From: an uncultured Bacteroidales bacterium | Lineage (GTDB): Bacteria; Bacteroidota; Bacteroidia; Bacteroidales; Bacteroidaceae | Length of the DNA stretch: 64,000 nt | Assembly: GCA_902760345.1 (NCBI GenBank) | Contig: CACWFY010000010.1 | Span: 20,725 to 84,724, forward strand | Direction: 5' to 3' | Shown here: piece by piece, positions 45,821-54,831 of the stretch | Layout: the number at the start of each line of letters is the position of its first letter | Position numbering within the stretch: position 1 is the stretch's first letter | Program-made: the position numbers and the translations under genes | The notes under the pieces: model-generated | Told to the model about the DNA's origin: nothing | Databases searched by the model: none | Seen by the model: only the letters and a program-made list of their open reading frames with translations

Positions 45821-46394
45821 CGATGCGTGTCACACCATTGCCGATGGTGAGGTTTTCAAGTTTGGAATTCTCAGAGAATAAATAAGGATTAATAGTCGTC
45901 ACTTTCGGGCCAAGCACCACACTGGTAGCATTTTCAAGGAGTGGATAATTCACATAATCTCCTGTCAGAGTCAGGTTGCGACCAAGGTAGATTATACTGG
46001 CATTATTCCAGAAAGGACGCTCACCATAAGTACCTGCCAAAGACAAAGGAGTCTCGCTATCCTCAATAGTGATACTGGTCATGCTACTGCAGTTTTGGAA
46101 TGCATAATCTCCAATAGTCAGAACAGAAGAAGGAATGGTAACGCTGGTGATTCCTGTTTCATAGAAACCGCTAGCTCCGACTGAAATCACCGCGTAGGTT
46201 ACAGCCTCGTAGGTCACACTCGATGGGATGACCAGTGCACTGGTGAAGGTTGCTTCATCTGCCTTAGCAATAGAAACGTAATGATTTTCTGCGTCTGTCA
46301 CCGTATATTTAAAGTTACCTACGGTGAACTCTGTTTGCGCCCATCCGGCTATCGTCGTCAGGACAAGCAGTAATAAGAATAGTAGTCTTTTCAT
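45729..46394 (-). pseudogene. N-terminal part of the LRR surface protein (signal peptide + LRR)
   Basis: This 221-codon part has a signal peptide (MKRLLFLLLLVLTTIAGWAQ) and a beta region (TEFTVGNFKYTVTDAENHYVSIAK). BspA-type leucine-rich repeats follow (GFYETGITSVTIPSSVLTIGDYAFQNC, then KLENLTIGNGVTRIGEYAFNSC), after which the frame is lost at a GGTGGTGG junction and stops. The start is the ATG before the KR-plus-leucine signal; longer in-frame starts add an unlikely extension. It is in the same reading frame as the C-terminal part 370 bp downstream, so an intact gene would need loss or correction of the middle segment. Alternatives are an assembly error or a phase-variable state. Confidence 0.7.
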
Positions 46395-46463
46395 AATCTC
46401 TTTTTTGTTAATTGTTAGCATGAATATTTTTTGCAAATATCGCAAAAAAGAGACATTATGGAA

Positions 46464-46511
46464 CTTACAAAAATAGAAAAACAACTGACAATAGCAAGAA
46501 ATGTCAGTTGT
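46464..46511 (-). terminator. Terminator of the kelch-AraC regulator
   Basis: On the minus strand ACAACTGACA and TGTCAGTTGT pair with an 11-nt loop, followed by TTTTTCTATTTTTG. It lies 37 nt after the regulator's stop and separates it from the LRR gene. Confidence 0.8.
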
Positions 46512-46547
46512 TTGTGCTATTCTCCAACCGCTATCCCCTCCCTCAAA

Positions 46548-48212
46548 TCACATTTCCATCTCTTGGGGGCTTTGTCCCTGCTGTTGGGCGACCCATTCGC
46601 GAGGAGTCATCCCCGTCATTGACTTGAAGGTTCGGAAGAACGATGTCTCGTTGGCAAAGCCTGACTGGAGCGCTACTAAGGTAATCTTTGCGTCTGGCTG
46701 CTGCAACAGCAGTCGCTTCCCCTGCTCTATGCGATAGTTGTTGACAAACTGAGTGAATGTACAACCACGTGAAGCCTTGATGCAGTCAGAAACATATCGG
46801 CTGTTAGTACCCACCACAGCTGCTACATCAGCCACCTTGAGAGAGCTGTCTAAATACATTTTCCGCTGTTTCACTTGTTCACAGATGCGTGCCATCAACT
46901 CTTCGCCACTTTTATTTGAGGTTTCTGAGATTGAATCCTCCGCAGCATTAGTATCAACAGGCAAATGCGGCTTCCTGCTCCTGAAGATCCATACGACAAC
47001 ACCAATGACCAGCACAAAGACAGTCCCCAGCAATAGCCAGAACCACCAATGACCGGCCTGCGCCTCTTGGGCCTCAACAGTACCCATATGTAAGCGAAGG
47101 GCGGTAGCGAAGGGAGCAAAGTTGTTGTCTGTATGACCACCAACCAGTAGCAGGTCGCCATCAGGTAAAAGCACAGGTGTGCCATAGGGTATGGTATCCT
47201 GCAGCTCAGTGGTGTGGAAAGTCAGGTGAGCGGGCTGCTTAGCGTAGTCCACCTCAAGTACATACAGGTGGAAACAAGTGTCACGTCCCATCATATAGCC
47301 ACAGTGTTTACGGCGGTTCACAATGAACGACGTGAACCACTCGATGTTACTTCCCTCATACTGCATGGGAACCACACTGTCGGTAGGTAACAGCTGTACG
47401 TCGCAACCCTCCAAACGAGCTATTGCAGCCTGATGGCTCTGCTTGTTGAAAACAGGCAACAAATATGTATAATGCTCGTCACCATCGGCACTAATGCGAC
47501 TATCCTCAGCAGGATGAGGAAGGAGTACATACATGGGATACCACTCGTCAAACAAAGGTATGTGGGGAGCGTCGCCCTTCAAACGATCTACCACAACAGA
47601 GTCCGGACGGAGTGCCATCAGACTGTCAAGACAACCAATGACAAGGGCATCATCCGCAGCTATTGGGAAGATGAGCGGATTACATCTGACACGCGTCACC
47701 TGCTTGACAAAGCGGTTCTGGCGTGAGCCATCGAACACCTCCATGCAATCTTCCTCGAGGGCGTTTCCACTTATAAGCACTCGTCCGTCGGCCAGCAGTG
47801 CAGATGACGGGAAAAAGCGCTTCTTCTCCATACATCCATAACCCTCAAATGTGCGCTTTGCAGGATCGAACAACTCCACAGTAAACGTATGGCCAATACC
47901 CAAAGATTTCTCATGCCCCGCAGCCAACAGCACCTTACCCGTCGGCAAGAGTTGGCACAGTCCATGATCGTGAGGGTAAGTCATCTGTAACACGTGCCAC
48001 GTGCCGTCCTCATAATATTCGGCAGTATTTGTAGGGACGAAGCCTGAGGTATGACCACCAAAGACATAAACGGTATTACCCACCAGCAACGTCTTATGTC
48101 CACTGCGTGGAATGTTAAGGTCGGTCAATCGCTCTACAGAGATTCTTCGTTCCTCTGCATGCACAAGCAAGGCGAAAGTGCAAAGGAGAAGTAATATCTT
48201 TCTTAATTGCAT
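46548..48212 (-). CDS. Transmembrane AraC-family regulator with kelch ectodomain
   Basis: This 554-aa one-component regulator joins an extracytoplasmic sensor to a cytoplasmic DNA-binding domain. It starts with a signal or anchor (MQLRKILLLLCTFALLVHAE). Residues 25-380 hold kelch or galactose-oxidase-like blades: SGHKTLLVGNTVYVFGGHTSG, CQLLPTGKVLLAAGHEK, SSALLADGRVLISG and PVLLPDGDLLLVGGHTD. One membrane helix follows (WWFWLLLGTVFVLVIGVVVWI, about 389-410), then an AraC HTH domain (about 440-545: LKVADVAAVVGTNSRYVSDCI and VALQSGFANETSFFRTFKSMTG). It should bind a ligand outside and act on nearby promoters. The adjacent LRR surface gene and 50-aa peptide are natural targets, but that is inferred. 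The start at MQLRK avoids an implausible 9-residue extension. Confidence 0.85.
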   Translation of the reverse strand: MQLRKILLLLCTFALLVHAEERRISVERLTDLNIPRSGHKTLLVGNTVYVFGGHTSGFVPTNTAEYYEDGTWHVLQMTYPHDHGLCQLLPTGKVLLAAGHEKSLGIGHTFTVELFDPAKRTFEGYGCMEKKRFFPSSALLADGRVLISGNALEEDCMEVFDGSRQNRFVKQVTRVRCNPLIFPIAADDALVIGCLDSLMALRPDSVVVDRLKGDAPHIPLFDEWYPMYVLLPHPAEDSRISADGDEHYTYLLPVFNKQSHQAAIARLEGCDVQLLPTDSVVPMQYEGSNIEWFTSFIVNRRKHCGYMMGRDTCFHLYVLEVDYAKQPAHLTFHTTELQDTIPYGTPVLLPDGDLLLVGGHTDNNFAPFATALRLHMGTVEAQEAQAGHWWFWLLLGTVFVLVIGVVVWIFRSRKPHLPVDTNAAEDSISETSNKSGEELMARICEQVKQRKMYLDSSLKVADVAAVVGTNSRYVSDCIKASRGCTFTQFVNNYRIEQGKRLLLQQPDAKITLVALQSGFANETSFFRTFKSMTGMTPREWVAQQQGQSPQEMEM

Positions 48213-48244
48213 GATTACACTTACATTTTTCACATGCAAAAATA

Positions 48245-48314
48245 CAGGAAAAAGAAAAATTAACGACTTACATTTCTTGTGTTTTTAATAACATTGCAAA
48301 AAATGTAAGTCGTT
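48245..48314 (-). terminator. Hairpin between recQ and the kelch-AraC gene
   Basis: Perfect 14-bp arms (AACGACTTACATTT at 48262-48275, complement at 48301-48314) with a 25-nt loop. On the minus strand a T-rich run follows, so it can terminate recQ. It also covers the -33 region of the TATTTTTG box (48237-48244) of the regulator gene, so it could be an operator. Confidence 0.6.
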
Positions 48315-48320
48315 TACGGG

Positions 48321-50513
48321 TCAATTAGCCATTTCCGACAGGAACTTGATACGCACCAGACGGATTTCGTCTTCTGAGCACTCCTGTCCCAGTTCATCGA
48401 GGGCAGCCTCCAAAGAGTCAGTATCGCTGTCGGCAAAATAGTCGTAAATATCGTCAATACGGTCCTCGTCCATCACCTCTTCCAAGAAGTAGTCAATATT
48501 CAGCTTGGTACCGCTATAGACGATGGCCTCTACCTCATCCAGCAGCTCCTCAAACTCCAGTCCCTGAGCGGTAGCAATGTCGTCGAGGGCTATCTGACGA
48601 TCGATGGCCTGAATAATCTTCACTTTCAGAATGGATTTCTTGGCGACCGTACGAACACGCAGGTCTGAGTGACGCACAATCTCGTTTTCGTCACAATAGT
48701 TTTTAATCAGCGTGACAAACTCCTGAGCATACGCCTGTTTGACCTTACCCTCGCCAACGCCCTGGATATTCTTCAGTTCTTCCAGCGTTACTGGATAGTC
48801 GGTAGCCATCTGTTCGATGCTGACATCCTGGAAGATGACGTATGGCGGACGTCCCAACTTCTTGCTGACCTTCTTGCGCAGGTCTTTCAGCATGGCGCTG
48901 AGCGTGGGATCGAGTGCGCTGGTAGTCACTTCATGCTCCGTTACTGCCTCATAGTCTTCGGCAAACTCATTGTCTTCGACAATCATAAACGACGAAGGAG
49001 CCTTCAGGAACTTCTTTCCAGCCGACGTCAGCTTCAGGAGTCCGTAGTTTTCTACATCCTTCTTCAGGTATCCGGCTATCAACGCCTGTCGGATGACAGG
49101 GTTCCAATGTTTCTTATTCTCATCCTCACCTGCACCAAACAATTCGTGATCCTGATGCTTGTGAGCCAGTATCTCCTCGGTTTCCCGTCCGCTGACAAAG
49201 TCGATGATATAGTCGGTACGGAAGTTCTCTTTCAGCACCTGCACAGCTTTCAGCACGATGACCAGCAAGTTCTCAGCCTCGATCTTCGTCTTCGGATGCA
49301 GACAGTTGTCACAGTTGTGGCAGTTGTCCTGCGTATACTCCTCACCGAAATAGTGCAACAGCATCTTACGGCGGCAGACAGAAGTCTCGGCGTAGGCCGC
49401 CGTCTCTGCCAGCAGCTGACGGCCGATGTCTTGCTCGGCTACGGGCTTACCCTCCATGAACTTGTCCAGCTTCTGCAGGTCCTTCTGGGCATAGAACGTG
49501 ATACACATGCCCTCGCCGCCGTCACGTCCGGCACGACCCGTCTCCTGATAATAGCCTTCCAGCGACTTCGGAATGTCGTAGTGGATGACGAAGCGCACGT
49601 CGGGCTTGTCGATACCCATACCGAAGGCAATGGTAGCCACGATGACGTCGATGGTCTCCATGAGGAAGTCGTCCTGCGTCTGCGAACGTAGTGCCGACTC
49701 AAGACCGGCATGATAGGCTGCTGCTTTGATGTCGTTAGCCTTCAGGATTTCAGCCAGCTCCTCTACCTTCTTACGCGACAGACAATAGATAATGCCACTC
49801 TTTCCCGGATGCTGCTTGATAAACTTGATGATGTCCTTGTCGACGTCTACCGTCTTGGGACGTACCTCGTAGTAGAGGTTCGGACGGTTGAACGAGCTTT
49901 TGAACTCGACGGCATCGATGATGCCGAGGTTCTTCTTGATGTCGGTACGCACTTTATCGGTAGCCGTAGCGGTCAGGGCAATGATGGGTGCCTCGCCTAT
50001 CTCGTTGATAATCGGACGGATACGACGGTATTCCGGTCGGAAGTCGTGGCCCCACTCCGAGATACAGTGGGCCTCATCGATGGCATAGAACGATATCTTT
50101 GCCTGTTTCAGGAACTCGACATTGTCCTCCTTGGTCAGCGACTCCGGGGCGACATACAGCAACTTGGTGCGCCCTGCCAAGATGTCGGCCTTCACCTGGT
50201 CGATGGCCGTCTTGTTCAGCGACGAGTTCAGGTAATGAGCCGTGCCTTCGTCGCTCATCGAACTGATGACGTCAACCTGGTTTTTCATCAGGGCTATCAG
50301 CGGTGAGATGACAATGGCCGTCCCCTCCATCAGCAGCGAGGGCAACTGATAGCACAACGACTTACCGCCACCCGTAGGCATCAGAACAAAGGTGTCCTTG
50401 CCGTCGAGCACGTTCTGTATGATGGCTTCCTGATCGCCCTTGAACTTGTCAAAGCCAAAGTACTTCTTCAGGGCGTCCGTGAGGTTTTGTTTCTTCTTCG
50501 TCATAGGCTTCAT
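48321..50513 (-). CDS. recQ: ATP-dependent DNA helicase RecQ
   Basis: RecQ unwinds DNA 3'-5' during recombination and repair. The 730-aa protein has Walker A LMPTGGGKSLCYQLP (about 44-58), the DEAH box in FYAIDEAHCISEWGHDFRPEY with the aromatic-rich loop, and the helicase C motifs IIYCLSRKKVEELAE and YYQETGRAGRDG. The zinc cluster is CRRKMLLHYFGEEYTQDNCHNCDNC. After the winged-helix RQC domain comes an HRDC domain (about 555-625: LGRPPYVIFQDVSIEQMA). The tail after it is acidic and longer than in E. coli RecQ (609 aa). It follows clpX by 12 nt, so it is part of the clpP-clpX-recQ transcript. Confidence 0.96.
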   Translation of the reverse strand: MKPMTKKKQNLTDALKKYFGFDKFKGDQEAIIQNVLDGKDTFVLMPTGGGKSLCYQLPSLLMEGTAIVISPLIALMKNQVDVISSMSDEGTAHYLNSSLNKTAIDQVKADILAGRTKLLYVAPESLTKEDNVEFLKQAKISFYAIDEAHCISEWGHDFRPEYRRIRPIINEIGEAPIIALTATATDKVRTDIKKNLGIIDAVEFKSSFNRPNLYYEVRPKTVDVDKDIIKFIKQHPGKSGIIYCLSRKKVEELAEILKANDIKAAAYHAGLESALRSQTQDDFLMETIDVIVATIAFGMGIDKPDVRFVIHYDIPKSLEGYYQETGRAGRDGGEGMCITFYAQKDLQKLDKFMEGKPVAEQDIGRQLLAETAAYAETSVCRRKMLLHYFGEEYTQDNCHNCDNCLHPKTKIEAENLLVIVLKAVQVLKENFRTDYIIDFVSGRETEEILAHKHQDHELFGAGEDENKKHWNPVIRQALIAGYLKKDVENYGLLKLTSAGKKFLKAPSSFMIVEDNEFAEDYEAVTEHEVTTSALDPTLSAMLKDLRKKVSKKLGRPPYVIFQDVSIEQMATDYPVTLEELKNIQGVGEGKVKQAYAQEFVTLIKNYCDENEIVRHSDLRVRTVAKKSILKVKIIQAIDRQIALDDIATAQGLEFEELLDEVEAIVYSGTKLNIDYFLEEVMDEDRIDDIYDYFADSDTDSLEAALDELGQECSEDEIRLVRIKFLSEMAN

Positions 50514-50525
50514 TAAGAATGAGTC

Positions 50526-51734
50526 TTATTTCAGATGTGACTCTTCGAGCTGCTTCTGGGCATACTCTTTGGTCACCTCAAAGGATTTAACACGTTTAGA
50601 AGGTATCTCGAACATGGCGTCAATCATGATATTCTCAACGATGGAGCGCAGTCCGCGGGCACCTAACTTATACTCTACAGCCTTGTCGACCACCAGCTCT
50701 AGGGCTTCCTCTGTGAAGGTTAGCTTGATGCCGTCCATCTGGAACAGTTTCTCATACTGCTTCACTATCGAGTTCTTGGGCTCAGTCAAGATGCGCATCA
50801 AGGCCTTGCGGTCCAACTGGTTGAGGTAGGTCAACACAGGCAGACGGCCGATGATCTCTGGTATGAGGCCAAAGGACTTCAGGTCTTGCGGCTGGACATA
50901 CTGCATGAGCTCGTTCTTGTCGATGCGGCGCACATTCTGTACGGAGTTGTAGCCCACCGTATGGGTGTTCAGTCGCTGGGCTATTTTGCGCTCAATGCCG
51001 TCGAAGGCGCCACCACAGATAAACAGTATCTGGTGGGTGTCGATGTGGATGTACTCCTGGTCGGGGTGCTTGCGGCCACCCTGTGGCGGCACGTTGACGA
51101 TGGTACCCTCGAGCAGTTTTAGCAGACCCTGCTGTACGCCCTCACCGCTAACGTCGCGGGTTATCGAGGGGTTATCGGTCTTGCGGGCTATCTTGTCTAT
51201 CTCGTCGACGAAGACGATGCCCCGCTGAGCTGCTTCCACATTATAGTCGGCCACCTGCAGCAGACGGGTCAGAATGCTCTCGACATCCTCACCGACGTAG
51301 CCTGCCTCGGTGAATACCGTCGCATCGACGATGGTAAACGGCACGTCGAGCATCTTGGCTATGGTACGTGCCAACAGTGTCTTACCGGTTCCCGTCGAGC
51401 CTACCATGATGATGTTCGACTTCTCTATCTCCACGCCATTGTCGTCGGCAGGCTGCTGCAGACGCTTGTAGTGGTTGTATACGGCAACAGAAAGATAGCG
51501 CTTGGCCTCGTCCTGTCCGATGACGTACTTATCGAGATGTGCCTTGATTTCCTTGGGCTTGGGAATACGCTTGGTCTCAAACGTCGGCTTCTTCTTGGCC
51601 TCAGGACCGTAGCCGTTGGCCGTAGCCACCTGATAGGCCTGCACGGCGCAGTCCTCGCAGATACAGCCGTCCACGCCGGAAATCAAGAGCTTCACCTGAT
51701 GTTCTGTACGTCCACAGAAATTACATTTTTTCAT
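50526..51734 (-). CDS. clpX: ATP-dependent Clp protease ATP-binding subunit ClpX
   Basis: ClpX unfolds tagged proteins and feeds them to ClpP. The 402-aa product has the N-terminal zinc finger ([10 protein letters not shown] ... CICEDCA), Walker [12 protein letters not shown], the GYVG pore loop in [12 protein letters not shown], Walker [12 protein letters not shown], the second pore loop [10 protein letters not shown] and sensor 2 LGARGLRSI near the end. I choose the ATG giving MKKCNF, with an AGAGG-like ribosome site 6 nt upstream; a GTG two codons earlier is less likely. It lies 9 nt after clpP. Confidence 0.97.
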   Translation of the reverse strand: MKKCNFCGRTEHQVKLLISGVDGCICEDCAVQAYQVATANGYGPEAKKKPTFETKRIPKPKEIKAHLDKYVIGQDEAKRYLSVAVYNHYKRLQQPADDNGVEIEKSNIIMVGSTGTGKTLLARTIAKMLDVPFTIVDATVFTEAGYVGEDVESILTRLLQVADYNVEAAQRGIVFVDEIDKIARKTDNPSITRDVSGEGVQQGLLKLLEGTIVNVPPQGGRKHPDQEYIHIDTHQILFICGGAFDGIERKIAQRLNTHTVGYNSVQNVRRIDKNELMQYVQPQDLKSFGLIPEIIGRLPVLTYLNQLDRKALMRILTEPKNSIVKQYEKLFQMDGIKLTFTEEALELVVDKAVEYKLGARGLRSIVENIMIDAMFEIPSKRVKSFEVTKEYAQKQLEESHLK

Positions 51735-51743
51735 TCTCACCTC

Positions 51744-52406
51744 TTACTTCTTCTTTAACACCTGGTCAATCATTCCATACTCCTTGGCTTCTTCGGCCGT
51801 CATCCAGTAGTTGCGGTCGGAGTCGTTCCATACCTTGTCGTAGGGCGTATGCGAATGTTCAGAGATGATGGTATAGAGCTCTTTCTTAAACTTCATAATC
51901 TCTTTGGCCTCAATCTCGATATCGGAGGCCTGACCCTGCACGCCACCTAATGGCTGGTGAATCATCACCCGACTGTGGGGCAATGCCGAACGCTTGCCCT
52001 CGGTACCGGCCACGAGCAGCACGGCGGCCATCGAGGCGGCCATACCCGTACAGATGGTGGCGACGTCGCTCGAGATGAACTGCATGGTGTCGTAGATGCC
52101 GAGACCTGCCGTCACACTGCCGCCAGGCGAGTTGAGGTAGATGCTGATATCCTTGCCCGAGTCTACCGAGTCGAGATACAGCAGCTGTGCCTGCAGGGTG
52201 TTGGCGGTATAGTCGTCAATCTGTGTGCCGAGGAAGATGATGCGGTCCATCATCAGTCGCGAGAAAACGTCCATCTGGGTGACGTTCAACTGGCGTTCCT
52301 CCAGGATATAGGGGTTCAGATACTGAGCTTGAGCGCTCATTACTTCGTCGAGCACCAGGCCGTTAATGCCTAAGTGCTTGGTGGCATATTTTCTAAAATC
52401 GTTCAT
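51744..52406 (-). CDS. clpP: ATP-dependent Clp protease proteolytic subunit ClpP
   Basis: ClpP is the serine peptidase chamber of ClpXP. The 220-aa protein has the catalytic serine in GMAASMAAVLL, the histidine in RVMIHQPLGG and the aspartate in SDRNYWM, plus SIYLNSPGGSVTAGLGIYD. The N-terminal about 25 residues (to ILEERQLNV) form a propeptide-like extension, common in Bacteroidetes. A TAATTTTG box (52428-52435, minus) upstream suggests its own promoter after the tig terminator. clpX follows immediately. Confidence 0.97.
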   Translation of the reverse strand: MNDFRKYATKHLGINGLVLDEVMSAQAQYLNPYILEERQLNVTQMDVFSRLMMDRIIFLGTQIDDYTANTLQAQLLYLDSVDSGKDISIYLNSPGGSVTAGLGIYDTMQFISSDVATICTGMAASMAAVLLVAGTEGKRSALPHSRVMIHQPLGGVQGQASDIEIEAKEIMKFKKELYTIISEHSHTPYDKVWNDSDRNYWMTAEEAKEYGMIDQVLKKK

Positions 52407-52441
52407 ATTCGTAGTTTAAAGTAGATACAAAATTACACAAA

Positions 52442-52478
52442 AAAGTCGGAACGCCATACATTCCGACCTTTTTTTTTG
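52442..52478 (-). terminator. Terminator between tig and clpP
   Basis: GTCGGAA and TTCCGAC pair with a 9-nt loop. T-tracts occur on both sides (TTTTTT on the minus strand, nine T on the plus strand). It should end tig transcription before clpP. Confidence 0.8.
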
Positions 52479-52512
52479 GTTAAAGAAATATAAAGAGGTA
52501 CTTTTTACCTTT

Positions 52513-53877
52513 TTACTTTTCCTGCAACATCTTCTGGAAGTCTTCGAGGGTGATGTCCTTCTCGTCGAGCTTCACGACCTGCTTCAGAGCAGCTGTCAGC
52601 TTGACGTCAACGGCACGGTCTACGAGTCCGTCGACATTCTCGCGCTTCTTCAGCATCTCCTGAGCGTAGTTGTCCAGATACTCCTCGGGCACGTTCGACA
52701 TACCGTACTGGGCAAACTGTGCGCGAGCGGCCTCCTTGGCAGTCTCCTTCAGGTCAGCGTCCTCGACCTTGATACCCTGGGCAGCAACGAGTTGCTCCTT
52801 AATCAAGTGCCATGCCAACTCCTTGATGCTGGCGTCGAAGTTCTTCTCGACGAAGTCGGCACCCTTGTCCTTGTTGTTGTTCAGCATGACGCGCTTCAGC
52901 AGAGCCTCAGGGAACTCGAGCTTGCCGACCTTCTTCTCCATGTGGGCGCGGACGTCCAACAGGAACTTATAGTCAGAGTCGGCCTTGAACTGCTGGCTGA
53001 TTTGGTCGGCAATCTTCTGACGGAACTCCTTCTCGTCCTTAATCGTACCCTCGCCGAAGGTCTGGTCGAACAGTTCCTGACCAATCTCGGCCTTGGTAAA
53101 GCGGCTGATCTCAGTGATCTGATAGGTGAAATCACCCTCGTGGTCCTTGACCTCTTCCTTCTGAATCTTCAGCAGGCTCGACACCTCTACGTCGCTCTCA
53201 GGATAAGCCTTGCGGGGGTTCCAGGTGATGATGTCGCCCAGCTTTGAACCCTCGAAGAGCTTCTTCTGGTCGTCCACCTTCATATACTGAGGCATCAGCA
53301 CGGCGTCAGCCACCGTGAGGCCACCTTCCTTCACGTTGCCGTCGGCATCGAGCTCGCGCAGGTCGCCCTTCAGCATATCACGCTGCTCGGCGTCGAAGTT
53401 CTCGACCTTCTCGTAGTGGCCGGCACGACTCTGATACATCTCTACCTGCTGGTCGATGAGCTTGTCGTCAACAGTGATATTGTAGAAAGGCACCTTGTCC
53501 TTACCACTCAGCTTTGCCTCAAACTCGGGGGCTACGGCAATGTCGAACTTAAACTCCAGGGGCTGGTCGCTCTCGAAGTCGAGCTGAGCCTGCTGATCGC
53601 TTGGCAGGGGCTCGCCCAGCATGTGAATCTTGTTGTCCTGAATATAGCTGTAGAGCTTCTCGCCCAGCAGCTTGTTCACTACATCTACCTTCACGGCAGG
53701 ACCGTACTGACGCTTAATCATACCCATCGGGGCCTGTCCTGGACGGAATCCGGGAATGTTTGCACGCTTACGATAGTCCTTCAGGGTTTTGTCAACCTCC
53801 GGCTGATAGTCAGCCGTCTCCAGCGTGATGGTCATCAGACCATTCACCTTGTCGGAAGTTTCAAATTGGATATTCAT
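52513..53877 (-). CDS. tig: Trigger factor (ribosome-associated chaperone)
   Basis: Trigger factor binds at the ribosome exit tunnel and shields nascent chains. The 454-aa protein has the N-terminal ribosome-binding domain with the signature IPGFRPGQAPMGMIKRQYG (about 41-59). A middle FKBP-like domain (about 155-245) is strongly diverged from the E. coli PPIase. The long helical C-terminal chaperone arms end QKMLQEK. Weak PPIase activity is therefore likely. A TACCTTTG box (53925-53932, minus) about 48 nt upstream drives it. It is separated by a terminator from clpP, with which it cooperates in proteostasis. Confidence 0.94.
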   Translation of the reverse strand: MNIQFETSDKVNGLMTITLETADYQPEVDKTLKDYRKRANIPGFRPGQAPMGMIKRQYGPAVKVDVVNKLLGEKLYSYIQDNKIHMLGEPLPSDQQAQLDFESDQPLEFKFDIAVAPEFEAKLSGKDKVPFYNITVDDKLIDQQVEMYQSRAGHYEKVENFDAEQRDMLKGDLRELDADGNVKEGGLTVADAVLMPQYMKVDDQKKLFEGSKLGDIITWNPRKAYPESDVEVSSLLKIQKEEVKDHEGDFTYQITEISRFTKAEIGQELFDQTFGEGTIKDEKEFRQKIADQISQQFKADSDYKFLLDVRAHMEKKVGKLEFPEALLKRVMLNNNKDKGADFVEKNFDASIKELAWHLIKEQLVAAQGIKVEDADLKETAKEAARAQFAQYGMSNVPEEYLDNYAQEMLKKRENVDGLVDRAVDVKLTAALKQVVKLDEKDITLEDFQKMLQEK

Positions 53878-53943
53878 CTTCTTTCTTATACCTTATTAAA
53901 TATATATACACGTTTTTGAGCGTGCAAAGGTACTACTTTTAAT

Positions 53944-53982
53944 CGAGAATTGAGAATTCAGAATTGAGAATTCAGAATTTTT
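53944..53982. repeat. Short-word repeat (GAGAATT/CAGAATT)n
   Basis: Four or five alternating copies of GAGAATT and CAGAATT lie between the lptB stop and the tig promoter. Confidence 0.6.
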
Positions 53983-53984
53983 AA

Positions 53985-54791
53985 CTATCTATCCTCCTCC
54001 ATCTCTTCACGTTTGCGCTGTTCTTCCAATGCAGAGAAGTCTTTCTGGCGCAAGACGAACGAGTCCGTCAGGTAGTTCTTTCGCACGATGGGGTTCGCGG
54101 CCAGCTCCTCAGGCGAGCCATGAAACAGAATACGGCCCTCGAACAACAGGTAGGCGCGGTCGGTGATACACAGCGTGTCCTCCACATTATGGTCGGTTAT
54201 CAGGATGCCGATGTTCCTGTCCTTCAGCTTCCACACGATAAACTGGATGTCCTCGACAGCTATCGGGTCGACGCCGGCAAACGGCTCGTCGAGCATGATA
54301 AACTTCGGTTCGATGGCCAGACAGCGGGCTATCTCCGTACGGCGGCGCTCACCACCACTGAGCTGGTCGCCCTTGTTCTTGCGCACCTTCTGCAAGCGAA
54401 ACTCCTTGATCAGACTCTCCAACTTCTCCAGCTGATATTCGCGGGGCTTGCCCGTCATCTCCAGCACCGAGAGAATGTTGTCCTCGACCGACATCTTGCG
54501 GAATACTGAAGCCTCCTGAGCCAGATAGCCGATACCCGCACGGGCACGACGGTAGACGGGATACGTCGTCACCTCCTCGTCGCCCAGATAGATGTGGCCG
54601 CCATCAGGCACCACCAGGCCCGTCGTCATATAGAACGACGTGGTCTTGCCGGCACCGTTAGGGCCCAACAAGCCCACAATCTCACCCTGCTTCACGTCGA
54701 ACGCCACGTCGTTCACTACGGTACGCTTGCCATACCGCTTCACCAGTCCTTCTGTTCGCAGCACCAGCTGCTCCTGCTCCGTATGCTCCAT
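53985..54791 (-). CDS. lptB: LPS export ABC transporter ATPase LptB
   Basis: LptB powers extraction of lipopolysaccharide from the inner membrane by LptFG. The 268-aa product has Walker [14 protein letters not shown], the Q-loop region [17 protein letters not shown], the signature [13 protein letters not shown] and Walker [20 protein letters not shown], all close to the LptB subgroup. The ATG giving MEHTEQEQ is used; a TTG at 54830 lies inside the promoter. The last about 25 residues are a charged tail. With the OstA-like and SurA-like genes elsewhere in the window, it contributes to outer-membrane assembly. Confidence 0.92.
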   Translation of the reverse strand: MEHTEQEQLVLRTEGLVKRYGKRTVVNDVAFDVKQGEIVGLLGPNGAGKTTSFYMTTGLVVPDGGHIYLGDEEVTTYPVYRRARAGIGYLAQEASVFRKMSVEDNILSVLEMTGKPREYQLEKLESLIKEFRLQKVRKNKGDQLSGGERRRTEIARCLAIEPKFIMLDEPFAGVDPIAVEDIQFIVWKLKDRNIGILITDHNVEDTLCITDRAYLLFEGRILFHGSPEELAANPIVRKNYLTDSFVLRQKDFSALEEQRKREEMEEDR

Positions 54792-54800
54792 AATCGTGGA

Positions 54801-54831
54801 CAAAGGTAGTGCAAATTGAGTGAAATGCAAA
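54801..54831 (-). promoter_or_regulatory. Promoter of lptB
   Basis: On the minus strand TTTG (54828-54831), a 19-nt spacer and TACCTTTG (54801-54808) form a perfect match. Only 9 nt separate it from the ATG, so the transcript has almost no leader. Confidence 0.85.
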
